Assembly (NCBI RefSeq): GCF_900103165.1
Contig: NZ_FNKY01000001.1
Span: 1,612,001 to 1,676,000, forward strand
Source of the DNA: Nitrosospira multiformis
GTDB lineage: Bacteria > Pseudomonadota > Gammaproteobacteria > Burkholderiales > Nitrosomonadaceae
Length of the DNA stretch: 64,000 nucleotides
Direction of reading: 5' to 3'
In this document: one piece after another, positions 20,356 to 29,031 of the stretch
Layout: each line of letters begins with the position of its first letter
Position numbering within the stretch: the stretch's first letter is position 1
Program-made: the position numbers and the translations under genes
The notes under the pieces: model-generated
Database searches by the model: none
What the model was told of the DNA's origin: nothing
Seen by the model: only the letters and a program-made list of their open reading frames with translations

Positions 20356-20671
20356 CCGAAATACTACTCATTGCTGAGCTTCATATCAATATCGACCAAA
20401 GTCCAATAGATAACTGCAGATTTTCGAAATATAAATATCACTGCTTGGCCTCTCTTTCTTTTCGTGTCTCTCGGTGAACCGTAACGCGCGCGGGCAACTC
20501 AGAAAGTAGGTAAATGCCTATGACTAATAGTCAGAAAAAGACCCCTGAAGGTTATCAGTGGGTTTGCAGAGCTTGAATTACATGATGCTCTTTGACATGT
20601 TCTGGCCGAAACTTCTGACCCCATGAGCGAGAGTGCGGTCTATTGCAGGTAATTTAATCGGGCTCGTAATT
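20356..20671. other. Intergenic stretch without recognised gene
   Basis: About 315 bp. A very short frame at 20521 (MTNSQKKTPEGYQWVCRA) resembles the start of a small accessory protein but stops after 18 codons. Nothing else is supportable. Confidence 0.3.
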
Positions 20672-20697
20672 GAAAAACGGGAACCTTGGTTCCCGTT
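20672..20697 (-). terminator. Terminator of the PEP-CTERM gene
   Basis: On the minus strand AACGGGAACC - AA - GGTTCCCGTT is followed by TTTC. It lies 27 bp beyond the stop of the gene at 20724. Confidence 0.8.
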
Positions 20698-20723
20698 CCG
20701 GAAGCGTTTCTTCCTTAATCAAT

Positions 20724-21533
20724 TCATGGAAGCTTTCTGCGACGGCTTATTGCACCTATCAGCCCAAGGCCTGCCAGTAGCATGGCATAGGTTTCCGGCT
20801 CGGGTACAATGCCGGTATATATGAAGTCATCCATGGCAACGAGATCAGCAACATTACCGGTGCCCAAAGGGGTGCCATCATTAACCCCTGCACCAAGTGC
20901 CGTATTTCCGCTGGTGATCCGGACATGCGAAATGAGGGTCCTACCGAAACCAAATGATACTCCCAGGAATGACAAGCTCTCCGAGCCCACTATGCCAACG
21001 GGCACAGCGAAAACCCCGAGCGAGTTATTGGCGGCATCGAAATACTCCATCGTCGTTGAATTTGTCAGATCGACATCCGTAAATACTGCGCCGAAGCCCC
21101 CAACAAGTCCTCGAGAGCCGGGTTCGCCAAACGAAACGTCCACAATATTGCTACCCACGCCTGTAAAAAGGCGTTGCGAACTGAAAACACCAAAAGTCGA
21201 TGAGTAGGTGGGATTGGTATTATCGAATTCAACAGGGGCTACTCCGTTATTCGCACTCACCTGAAAACCTGCCCCGGGCGTCGAAAGCTTCACGCCATTA
21301 AAGAAATTTGCCGGCAGGTTATTCGGGACCGAAAAGCTATCTGGTACGCCATCCCAATTTATTTCGGATATGCCGTCGCCCCCCAAATCGGCACGAAATT
21401 GATCGCGAACACCGGTTATTGACGCAGGCGTAGCATCGCCCCCTATCGAACGGACAAGGGGAGAGCTTGCCGCAAGCGATGAGAACCCTAACGATGTTAC
21501 CGACAAAGCACCTAAAATTAACTTCATTCTCAT
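20724..21533 (-). CDS. PEP-CTERM sorting-domain protein
   Basis: Exported protein of 269 residues: a signal peptide (MRMKLILGALSVTSLGFSSL), a Gly/Asn/Ser-rich beta-type middle, and a C-terminal sorting tail with VPEPETYAMLL, a hydrophobic helix (AGLGLIGAI) and a basic end (SRRRKLP). Such proteins are processed by an exosortase and go to the cell surface or exopolysaccharide matrix; no exosortase gene lies in this window. GAGGAG precedes the start with good spacing. The function of the middle part is unknown. Confidence 0.88.
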   Translation of the reverse strand: MRMKLILGALSVTSLGFSSLAASSPLVRSIGGDATPASITGVRDQFRADLGGDGISEINWDGVPDSFSVPNNLPANFFNGVKLSTPGAGFQVSANNGVAPVEFDNTNPTYSSTFGVFSSQRLFTGVGSNIVDVSFGEPGSRGLVGGFGAVFTDVDLTNSTTMEYFDAANNSLGVFAVPVGIVGSESLSFLGVSFGFGRTLISHVRITSGNTALGAGVNDGTPLGTGNVADLVAMDDFIYTGIVPEPETYAMLLAGLGLIGAISRRRKLP

Positions 21534-21787
21534 TTTCTTATCTCCTCGATTTATGGATTCCTATGATCCGCTTAGTATCAGTATCGGTGCGGCAATCCGA
21601 TATACGACTCGCTCGTTAGATAGAAAGTGCCGACAGCGGCCAATTCAACATGGTAGCTGGTTTTTATGAATTTTAAATTAATAGTTCATTACATTGGATT
21701 AAGGCTAAATTGGTGTTTTTGGCTCCTGCCTCTGCTAGGGCTAATCACAGCATTATCTTGAGAGCCCCTATCCATGCGGACTAGGGC

Positions 21788-21823
21788 AGGTTCAAATTCT
21801 GCCAAAACAACCAATATAATCAA
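21788..21823 (+). repeat. Partial copy of the tRNA-fMet 3' end and its flank
   Basis: Thirty-one of 36 positions match 19401-19436, i.e. the T arm, acceptor 3' strand, CCA and ten bases beyond (AGGTTCAAAT at the start, CAACCAATATAATCAA at the end). The rest of the tRNA is absent. A hairpin (AATGGCTTGTAAGCCATT) follows. The arrangement resembles an attachment-site duplication left by an element integrated in the tRNA gene. Confidence 0.65.
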
Positions 21824-21892
21824 TGGCTTGTAAGCCATTTGTTTTGTGAGCCCAGAATGGGGCGTACTCTTCAATCGCTGCACTATGTCAAT

Positions 21893-22009
21893 TTACATTC
21901 GCTGCTGACACGCCAGCCGGTACAGAACATGGCGTTGATCCAGTAGCTGCTCCAGGCGCAGGCGGAACAGGCCATCACAGGTATTTGACTCTTGCTTTTT
22001 CGGCTTCAT
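21893..22009 (-). pseudogene. N-terminal remnant of an IS5-type transposase
   Basis: 38 codons, MKPKKQESNTCDGLFRLRLE and onward, resemble the first residues of IS5-group transposases (MKPKK..., DLFRxRLDQ). The frame then meets a stop and no further transposase sequence follows. This is a relic showing past insertion here. Confidence 0.5.
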
Positions 22010-22124
22010 GAACTCACCAGAAATCAGGGGAAAATAACCCCAATTCCGGCAAATTCTGCATCTGTTGTATACCCATGGATCCCAATATTGACGTGAGTTA
22101 TATGGGTATTTCAGGGAAGACTAA

Positions 22125-23762
22125 TTAGAAGGCTATTTGATACTGCAATACAAATTGACCTTTGCTGGAGGTTCTCAGTATTTCACCTGAGCTGGTAGTG
22201 TTAAATATGGGTCTGTTCTGATAATCAAAAGTAATTTTGCTGGTGTGTCCTTTTATAAGCCAATTGATTCCGACGTTAAAAACATTCATTCGGTTGTCCA
22301 GGCGTTCATAATTGGCGCTCATCAGCGAGACATAGGGCATCAACTGGCCATTATTCGAACCGAGTAAATCCTTGCCCATTAGATATCCAAGCTGGCCATA
22401 CCAGACATCTCCCGTGCCAAACATGGGGAAGGCATTGCCCGGACCATTGAAACTTCCTCCCATTGGACTCGTATCGCTGGCAGGATTCATTGCACCATTG
22501 TTGCGAATATAACCCGGGCCATAGTCCAGATTAAAATATCCAAGGTATGCGGAGATAGCCGTTTCCTTTATCCGATCAACCGGTGCATCCAGATAGGCAG
22601 CAACCGACCAGAAGTTAATGTCATGAAGTCTTAGGTTATCCGCAGTGCCCGTCGAGGTCGCATTCTTTTGCGTGATGAAACCTGCTTCGAGATTCAACAC
22701 GCTCTTCTTTCCAAGATAGGTTCCTTGCATAAAAGTATTAGTCATTGGTTCCGTATCCCAGAAATTCCAAACAAAGAATCCCTGGTATTGTTTTGTATGG
22801 TTATTTGCAAAAGTTGCGTTATCTGGAGAGAGGGGAGCGAGGGGCTGACCGGTAGTCGATATGGAGAAAGGATCGCTTGCGATCACACGGTAATTGAATT
22901 TACCCACTTGCCCCCTTAAATAGAGGCTCAGTTTCCGGCTAAAAAGGTCAGTCTGGTCTACCGTGGCTTGGGCAAAAATAGGAAGATCCATTGTCATGCT
23001 TGTCGCAGCGCTTGGATTACTAAACCGGGAAAGCCCGTTGGCTATGGTAAGTCCGCCCCCTAGAATGGCTTGATGACCTTCTGTCAGCCGCAATTCACCA
23101 AAAGCATCATGAAAGTAGGCTGCGATATGTCTATTGCCATTCATTTGAGACAAGAAGTTGAAATTATTCATCCCGTACTGGGTATAAAAATATACGCGAT
23201 CAGTAAGTTGGCCCTGGAGGACAAGGCGGGTCCGGCGAAGACCGATATCGGTTGTATCGTCTACCGGTTTGTCGAGCACTAATGATCCTGGATTATTTTG
23301 TTCATACCGAAGCCATGTTTGATTTAACAGCCCGAACTTGATGTATTGACTCCCATCCTCGTTCAAATTGAATTTAAAAGGATCTCTCTCCTTCCAGTTT
23401 GCATAGCCAAATCCCCTTGGGGATTCGCCGGTCTTTTGATTACCTGGTATCGATACTGCTGCCTGTTTGCTTTCCTGGCTTTGTTTGAGTGAGGTACCGT
23501 TATCTGTGGTGGGGGTTCCGCTTGAAGCTGCAGGGGACGTCTGTTGCGCAGGAGTATCTGCGATCTTCTGAAAAGATCCCATGCGAACTCGACCTGCGCC
23601 CGGTTCCGAATAAATTTGCTTGGTTTGGGTATCGACATATAAATCGATGGCTACCTCTTGAAGGGATCCACCGGCAGAATTTGCGGGTTCCTTGCTATTC
23701 GCATTATGAGAGGATAGGGCCATGAAGAGAAGAAACAAAACTAGCGAAAGATTTAATTTCAT
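22125..23762 (-). CDS. Outer-membrane porin, OprO/OprP-like
   Basis: 545 residues: a signal peptide (MKLNLSLVLFLLFMALSSHNANS), a low-complexity Ser/Thr/Gln-rich periplasmic stretch (to about 125), then a beta-barrel with many alternating hydrophobic strands (YIKFGLLNQTWLRYEQ, RLVLQGQLTDRVYFYTQYG) and the terminal phenylalanine typical of outer-membrane proteins (FVLQYQIAF). The layout fits phosphate-selective-porin-like channels, but solute specificity cannot be read. A single-gene unit. Confidence 0.8.
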   Translation of the reverse strand: MKLNLSLVLFLLFMALSSHNANSKEPANSAGGSLQEVAIDLYVDTQTKQIYSEPGAGRVRMGSFQKIADTPAQQTSPAASSGTPTTDNGTSLKQSQESKQAAVSIPGNQKTGESPRGFGYANWKERDPFKFNLNEDGSQYIKFGLLNQTWLRYEQNNPGSLVLDKPVDDTTDIGLRRTRLVLQGQLTDRVYFYTQYGMNNFNFLSQMNGNRHIAAYFHDAFGELRLTEGHQAILGGGLTIANGLSRFSNPSAATSMTMDLPIFAQATVDQTDLFSRKLSLYLRGQVGKFNYRVIASDPFSISTTGQPLAPLSPDNATFANNHTKQYQGFFVWNFWDTEPMTNTFMQGTYLGKKSVLNLEAGFITQKNATSTGTADNLRLHDINFWSVAAYLDAPVDRIKETAISAYLGYFNLDYGPGYIRNNGAMNPASDTSPMGGSFNGPGNAFPMFGTGDVWYGQLGYLMGKDLLGSNNGQLMPYVSLMSANYERLDNRMNVFNVGINWLIKGHTSKITFDYQNRPIFNTTSSGEILRTSSKGQFVLQYQIAF

Positions 23763-24187
23763 GAAACGGCCTTGGAAAAAAGAGAGAGCGATAATATCTA
23801 AACGGTATAATGCATGTGAATATTATCCGCGTACTATTCTTGATAGTTAAACAATAAAAATTCATTTGTTTATCTCTTTTAAAGGTAGCTGAAACAAACC
23901 CATATATCATTCTAACAATATGATTATTATTAATATTTTAATAAATTAAAGGCGAGCGAATTTTATCACAGATGTATATTTTGTTGATTATCCATTTCAT
24001 GACGTATAAGTATAATACAAGGCTGATTAATCAAGACGTGTCGCCAGAGAATCTAATATGGCTTCACAGAATGTGCCTTAAGACAACGGGTAGTTGAAAC
24101 ATAAAATGTAATTTCTAATTATTAATCTATAAAAGGCCTCCTTATACCGAAACGAATGGTTAAAACAGTATGTTGATTACCAAACTA
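23763..24187. other. A+T-rich spacer upstream of the porin gene
   Basis: About 425 bp, strongly A+T-rich, without a coding frame. It must carry the porin promoter; many TATAAT-like matches make its position ambiguous. Confidence 0.4.
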
Positions 24188-24475
24188 TCATTGAGCCAAG
24201 TCGCGCAGATATATCCAGGGATAAATTCCGCGATCATGTCCGTCATTGAAAATAAATTGCACGCCATACGTTCCGGCGGGATGAATCCCGCTAATACGCA
24301 GCTGGGGCGATACCATGCCAGTCACTTTTCCTTGCAAGCGATGTGACTTGCAGTGCGCACACTGACACTGGGTACGTAAAAAAGCGTGAGTGAAAAGTTG
24401 CCGTTTGCCGTCATTCCACAGAATCTCCAGCGTGCCATTTGGAACATCGCTGGAAATGGTTTTGACCTGCATCAC
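24188..24475 (-). CDS. DUF971 family protein
   Basis: 95-residue single-domain protein of the DUF971 family (the fold also found at the N-terminus of gamma-butyrobetaine hydroxylase). Visible are LEILWNDGKRQLFTHAFLR, the CQCAHC cysteine cluster that may bind zinc, and GIYPWIYLRDL at the C-terminus. It overlaps the end of the HEAT-repeat gene by four bases and is the last gene of the operon. Confidence 0.8.
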   Translation of the reverse strand: MMQVKTISSDVPNGTLEILWNDGKRQLFTHAFLRTQCQCAHCKSHRLQGKVTGMVSPQLRISGIHPAGTYGVQFIFNDGHDRGIYPWIYLRDLAQ

Positions 24476-25485
24476 AAATCCGTCCTCGATCTTTCACGTG
24501 CATGCCTTGCTGCCTCGCGATCGGTTGCCTGGATTTGGGCAATGGAAAGCCGGACGGATTTGCGTACTTCCGGATCCGGGTCGGTTTCAATTTGCTCAAG
24601 CGCAGGTAGAGCGCCCGCAAAGCCTATCTCTCCCAGCGCCAGGGCTGCTTCCTTGCGTAAATTGCTGATCTGGTGGTTTAGTGTTTCGATCAGCGCGGGC
24701 ACTGATCGAGGATCCCGAAGGCGGCCGAGTGCACGCGCTGCACATAACCGGACTTGCCAATAGCTGTCGTTTAAGGCGCCAATCAATTGTTCGACAGCAT
24801 TCTTCAATTGAAGCTTGCCAATAGTCGCTGCAGCTTCTTCACGCACTTGCCACGCCGAATCGGATAAGGCGCTCAATACTGCAGTCAATGTCACATCCCC
24901 GGATTCAAATCCTATAGCGCCTATGGCGGCTCGCCGTACTTCGGCTTCAGGATCGTTCGCGGCGAGGATGGCTAAAGCGGGCAGTGCATGCGGCTGTTTC
25001 AGATAACCAAGTACCGCCACCGCCTCTCGTCTAACCGTCGCATCTTCATCAGTCAGCGCAGTCAGCGCCGGCTCGAAACTATTCATAACTCGTAGTTCAC
25101 GCAGTGCGCGAAATAGTGCCGCACGTACGGATGCCTCAGGGTTTATCAGGTGAGGAAATATGACCCGTGCCGATTCCTGGTTTTTAAGGTCATGCAGGCT
25201 GTGCGCAGCGGCTTGTCTGACGGAAGGATCGGGATCATCCAAAACGGCTATCAATGCAGCAATGCTCATGTTATTTTCAAAGGCCTCAAGTGCCTTAGCC
25301 GCCTCGGCACGAACCGCAGCCACGGGGTCCCGTAAACTGGCAATGATAAGGGGGACATGATCCTCGCCTTCAAAATCGGTGATGTCCAGCAACGCGATGC
25401 GGCGCACTTCGCTATCAGCCGCGTTTAATCGCATCTGAATATCCTGTAGTTCCGGGTTATCTAGGGGATTCATATTCTCTCGCAT
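24472..25485 (-). CDS. HEAT-repeat protein
   Basis: About 337 residues made almost wholly of roughly 31-residue HEAT/PBS-lyase-type repeats (AALIAVLDDPDPSVRQAAAH, ALTALTDEDATVRREAVAVL, QLIGALNDSYWQVRLCAARA). No catalytic domain. Such proteins act as scaffolds or maturation factors. The start is ATG 25485 or 25473; upstream the frame overlaps the ABC ATPase. Its fixed place between the ABC genes and DUF971 suggests a role in handling the operon's product. Confidence 0.8.
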   Translation of the reverse strand: MRENMNPLDNPELQDIQMRLNAADSEVRRIALLDITDFEGEDHVPLIIASLRDPVAAVRAEAAKALEAFENNMSIAALIAVLDDPDPSVRQAAAHSLHDLKNQESARVIFPHLINPEASVRAALFRALRELRVMNSFEPALTALTDEDATVRREAVAVLGYLKQPHALPALAILAANDPEAEVRRAAIGAIGFESGDVTLTAVLSALSDSAWQVREEAAATIGKLQLKNAVEQLIGALNDSYWQVRLCAARALGRLRDPRSVPALIETLNHQISNLRKEAALALGEIGFAGALPALEQIETDPDPEVRKSVRLSIAQIQATDREAARHARERSRTDL

Positions 25486-25498
25486 GAAAATACTGGTA

Positions 25499-26338
25499 TC
25501 AGGAGATCGCTCCCAGGGGAGTAAGGCGTTGCAACGGAAAGTCGGCACTTTGCGTATGCAACAATTCAAGGCAATGACGCTTGAGTTGAATGAAACGATC
25601 TGACGTTAGCAATTCGGGCTTGCGCGGGCGCACAAATTCAAGAACAGTTTGCTCGATGATCCGGCCGGGGCGAGGGCTCATTACCAGTATTCGGTCAGCC
25701 AGGAACAGCGCCTCGTCAATGTCATGCGTGATGAATACAATAGTGGTTTTGATGCTTTCCCATACGTCCAGCAGCAGTTGTTGCATCATCATGCGTGTTT
25801 GCGCATCGAGCGCACCGAAAGGTTCATCCATCAACATTACCTTCGGATGATTAATCAGTACTCGCGCGATCTCGACTCGCTGCTGCATTCCACCTGACAA
25901 CTGGAAAGGATAGTGTTGCTCGAATCCAGCAAGCCCCACGAGTTCCAATAGCTCAGCTGCGCGTTTATGACGTTCAGCACGCAATATCCCTTTCATTTTG
26001 AGACCGAAAGCAACATTGTCTATGACTGTTTTCCATGGAAACAGCGTGTGTTGCTGAAATACCAAACCGCGTTCTGGATGCGGACCATTGAGCGGTAACG
26101 CATCAACGTGAATACTGCCGCTACTGGCTTGCAAATGGCCGGCGAGCGCGCCAAGCAGCGTCGATTTGCCGCAGCCGGAAGGGCCCAGCAGACAAATAAA
26201 CTCCCCGGGCTTGATTGAAATCGACATGTTTTGAACAGCCTCAAACGCATGTTCGCCAGAGCCCAACCGGATATAGAGGTTCTTAATTTCTATATGGCCC
26301 TGTACACCTGGAGAGGAATGATTTGCGACCGGATTCAT
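25499..26338 (-). CDS. ABC transporter ATP-binding protein, TauB/SsuB-like
   Basis: ATPase of a nitrate/sulfonate/taurine-type importer. Walker A LGPSGCGKSTLLGALAG, Q loop in LVFQQHTLFPW, signature LSGGMQQRVEIARVL, Walker B VMLMDEPFGALDAQT, switch histidine in VFITHDIDEAL. 279 residues; the C-terminal 30 follow the family. It overlaps the permease gene by four bases. Substrate class is inferred from the family only. Confidence 0.9.
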   Translation of the reverse strand: MNPVANHSSPGVQGHIEIKNLYIRLGSGEHAFEAVQNMSISIKPGEFICLLGPSGCGKSTLLGALAGHLQASSGSIHVDALPLNGPHPERGLVFQQHTLFPWKTVIDNVAFGLKMKGILRAERHKRAAELLELVGLAGFEQHYPFQLSGGMQQRVEIARVLINHPKVMLMDEPFGALDAQTRMMMQQLLLDVWESIKTTIVFITHDIDEALFLADRILVMSPRPGRIIEQTVLEFVRPRKPELLTSDRFIQLKRHCLELLHTQSADFPLQRLTPLGAIS

Positions 26339-27171
26339 GATTTTTTTATTTCGGAAGCATGCCAGGGCATCAACATATTTCCCAGTTTCTTAACCAATAC
26401 GCTGCTTCCCATGCCCAGTAAACCGATCAGCAACATGCCGACCACTATGTCTGCATAATTCTGGATCGTATAAGAAGCCCAGGTGTAGTAACCAATGCCG
26501 AATTGGCCTGCTATCATTTCGGCTGTTACGAGACAAAACCAAGCCGTCCCCATGCCGATGGATAACCCGGTAAATATGCCGGGCGCCGCCGCGGGCAAAA
26601 TTACTTCGGTAAATACCGCGCACCGGCCACTTCCAAGACTGCGAGCGGATGCAATCAGTCTTGCATCCACCGCTTCAACGCCATGGACAGTACTCAGTAA
26701 AATTGGAAACAGTGCACCGGTAAAAGTAATGAATATCATCGATAATTCAGAAGACGGAAACATAAGAATCGATAGTGGAATCCAGGCTACTGCAGGGATG
26801 GGTCTTAGCATTTCCAGAGGTGGAAGCAAAGTATCTTCCGCAAAACGTGAACGGCCAATCATTAATCCTAGTCCGATGCCAACGACCGCAGCCCCGAGAA
26901 AACCGCTAAAAACGCGCGACATGCTGGCTGTCAGGTGAGATAGCATTTTCTGGGATTCAAGCAATTCCCAGGCAGCCGCCAACACTTCCTCAGGAGATGG
27001 CACATTGTGAAAAGTTATTACCCCCAGATCTAAATGTCTGGTGGAGGCCAGATGCCATAACAGAACGCAAATGGCAATTGATGAAACGCGCCGTAGCCTA
27101 TGGCCAGCTTCGCGTCGATTGGGATCCATTCTTTCAGCAGGAACGGAGTCAGCTTCAGTGATGCTACCCAT
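26335..27171 (-). CDS. ABC transporter permease, TauC/SsuC-like
   Basis: 278 residues with about six membrane spans. The cytoplasmic coupling loop is recognisable in EAVDARLIASARSLGSGRCA and the helix after it. An N-terminal Arg-rich segment precedes the first span (SSIAICVLLWHLAS). It should pair with the ATPase that overlaps its end and the binding protein 12 bp upstream. Confidence 0.88.
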   Translation of the reverse strand: MGSITEADSVPAERMDPNRREAGHRLRRVSSIAICVLLWHLASTRHLDLGVITFHNVPSPEEVLAAAWELLESQKMLSHLTASMSRVFSGFLGAAVVGIGLGLMIGRSRFAEDTLLPPLEMLRPIPAVAWIPLSILMFPSSELSMIFITFTGALFPILLSTVHGVEAVDARLIASARSLGSGRCAVFTEVILPAAAPGIFTGLSIGMGTAWFCLVTAEMIAGQFGIGYYTWASYTIQNYADIVVGMLLIGLLGMGSSVLVKKLGNMLMPWHASEIKKS

Positions 27172-27183
27172 GAGTGTGCTCCT

Positions 27184-28641
27184 TTATCTGGTAGTTCCAG
27201 GCGCAAGGGTCGATTTGGCGAGAGGCCCGGCGATCCCAAATGCACCGACCGTCATGACGTTTTTTGCAGCACCAAAATTAAGCACCTTGCCTCCGTTGGC
27301 CCGAACCCAGGCGTCCGCATCGTTTTTGAGTAAGAACCCATTCACCACATTGGTGCCGTGAACAAACCAGGCGTCGTGAGCGAGCAACTTGATGCCGCTA
27401 TTGCTATCCTGAACATATACTACCCGGATCTGCTTACCTGCTTTTTCGAGTGCGTTCAGATCGGCAAACGCGGATTCGGGTGACGCGTAGTGACGTACCA
27501 GCGGTTCACCTTTAACCCAGATTTGTGCGGCGCGTTTGCTGTCGATGACAGGTTTTCCGGTATGGGCATCTTTCGTGGCAAGCGGTAGCTGGGCATAATT
27601 TTTCAGCTGTGCTTCATAATCGAGTCCGGCATGTCTGAAAGCGGCGCGGATATATTGATCGTCAATGAATTTCTCTATATCCAGGTCCGCTGCGGTGCGT
27701 TTCATCAACCGCAAGGTCTCAATTGAAGTCTTTACCGCCTTCCGGTATTCCGGTTTCCAGGTGAAGTCACGTGTTTGCAGCCCGAGAGGGCCATGAAACA
27801 GATAAATGACTTCGGCCTCGATGCCGGTCACTTTGGAGATAAGTTCGCTATATCTCTCCGGTTCCGCCGCAAGCAGCCTATCTGCTTCGATTGCTGCGCG
27901 CAGGAATGCGACGACGACTTCGGGATGTTTTCTCGCATATTCAGCATCTACCAGGGTGCCATGCATGGTTGGCGCGTTGGCTTGCGATCCGTCATAGACT
28001 TTTCTGGCAAAACCCCGATAAGGGTACAGTTCGGCAAAAGGCACAAAATCGGCATGCGCATCGATCTTATTGGCTTGGAGCGCTGAGCCCGCAATTTCCG
28101 GCGACTGCGTGATGATCGTTACATCCTTATCCGGATCCCATCCCTGTTGCGCGACTGCTCGAAGCAGCATGCCATGTGAGGTTGAAGCAAATGGGACTGA
28201 AATAGTCTTGCCTTTCAACTCAGCCAGAGACTGGACAGGAGAGGATTTGGGCACCACGATGCCGTTGCCACTGCCCGTGATGCTGCCGGACAGGACGCTA
28301 ATAAAAATGCTCTGTTTGCCCGCCTTTTGAAATGCAACGCCATTGAACGAACCTGGGAAATCGGCCATCGAGCCAATATCGAGCTTTCCGGCTACCATTT
28401 CATTAGTTAACGGGGCACCGGAGGTAAAGTTTTTCCACTGGATATCGTATTGGGTATCCTTGTATTTGCCGTCGTGAGGCAAATACTTTTCAAGGAGCTT
28501 CAATTCACGGATCAGTGTGCCCCCGGCGGCACAATTTATGGTGGTATCTTGAGTGCCGATAGCGATGCGGAGAATTTCGGCGTGGACCGAACTTGCGAAT
28601 ATGATGCTTAACCCAAAACTGATCAGCCGCTGCAATTTCAT
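27184..28641 (-). CDS. ABC substrate-binding protein fused to a NosL-like domain
   Basis: 485 residues, about 150 more than usual for this binding-protein class. A signal peptide (MKLQRLISFGLSIIFASSVHA) precedes a NMT1/SsuA-type periplasmic binding domain to about residue 335 (IAIGTQDTTINCAAGG, LAELKGKTISVPFASTSHGM). The remainder resembles NosL, the copper-binding accessory protein: AAQIWVKGEPLVRHYASPES, IRVVYVQDSNSG, HDAWFVHGTNVVNGFLLKND, WVRANGGKVLNF. The cysteine ligand typical of lipoprotein NosL is not seen in the attached domain. The fusion hints that the imported ligand is a metal complex or is handled with a metal. Confidence 0.85.
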   Translation of the reverse strand: MKLQRLISFGLSIIFASSVHAEILRIAIGTQDTTINCAAGGTLIRELKLLEKYLPHDGKYKDTQYDIQWKNFTSGAPLTNEMVAGKLDIGSMADFPGSFNGVAFQKAGKQSIFISVLSGSITGSGNGIVVPKSSPVQSLAELKGKTISVPFASTSHGMLLRAVAQQGWDPDKDVTIITQSPEIAGSALQANKIDAHADFVPFAELYPYRGFARKVYDGSQANAPTMHGTLVDAEYARKHPEVVVAFLRAAIEADRLLAAEPERYSELISKVTGIEAEVIYLFHGPLGLQTRDFTWKPEYRKAVKTSIETLRLMKRTAADLDIEKFIDDQYIRAAFRHAGLDYEAQLKNYAQLPLATKDAHTGKPVIDSKRAAQIWVKGEPLVRHYASPESAFADLNALEKAGKQIRVVYVQDSNSGIKLLAHDAWFVHGTNVVNGFLLKNDADAWVRANGGKVLNFGAAKNVMTVGAFGIAGPLAKSTLAPGTTR

Positions 28642-28721
28642 ATTTCCCCTCCAGAATTATTGACTTCACTCCGTAGCACAATGTTTTGCTACTGGCGAGA
28701 TACGAATGAAAGAGATTTAAG

Positions 28722-28789
28722 ACTTCGCGCCTTGCCTCCACATTTTTTGTGTAGCAACGCGGGTGCGAAATAAGTGTTAACAGGCCCTA
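28722..28789. repeat. Partial copy (right end) of the 272-bp inverted-repeat element
   Basis: From CTTCGCGCCTTGCCTCC to GTGTTAACAGGCCCTAG it matches the right end of the element at 32957-33228 with few changes. The left half is missing. It lies between the binding-protein and ferredoxin genes and supplies the latter's stop codon. Confidence 0.75.
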
Positions 28790-29020
28790 GCGAAGTAGAT
28801 ACGGAATATCGACCGTCACCGCACCGGTGGGGCAATCCTTTTCACACGGCATGCAATACCAGCATTCGTCAAATTTCATATAAGCCTTTCCCTTGGTAAA
28901 ATCGATCGCCAGCACGTCGAGAGGGCAGACATCTACGCATACAGTGCAACCTTTGTCCGCGATGCATAACTCTTCATCGATCCGTACGGGAAGACTGGCA
29001 GGAATAAAAGCGGTTGGCAT
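28787..29020 (-). CDS. AprB-like 2x[4Fe-4S] ferredoxin
   Basis: 77-residue ferredoxin with two cysteine clusters (CIADKGCTVCVDVCPLDVLA and CWYCMPCEKDCPTGAVTV). KAYMKFDECWYCMPCEKDCP resembles the N-terminal ferredoxin part of the beta subunit of adenylylsulfate reductase (KAYNREPDMCWECYSCVKMC), but the C-terminal tail of AprB is absent. Eleven bases separate it from the flavoprotein gene, its likely electron-transfer partner. The stop codon lies in a repeat fragment. Confidence 0.85.
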   Translation of the reverse strand: MPTAFIPASLPVRIDEELCIADKGCTVCVDVCPLDVLAIDFTKGKAYMKFDECWYCMPCEKDCPTGAVTVDIPYLLR

Positions 29021-29031
29021 AGTCTTTCTCC

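Noticed and set aside
24472-25569. Using the full open frame as the HEAT-repeat gene
   Set aside because: The first 28 codons overlap the end of the ABC ATPase gene and show no repeat pattern; a start at 25485 or 25473 is more sensible.
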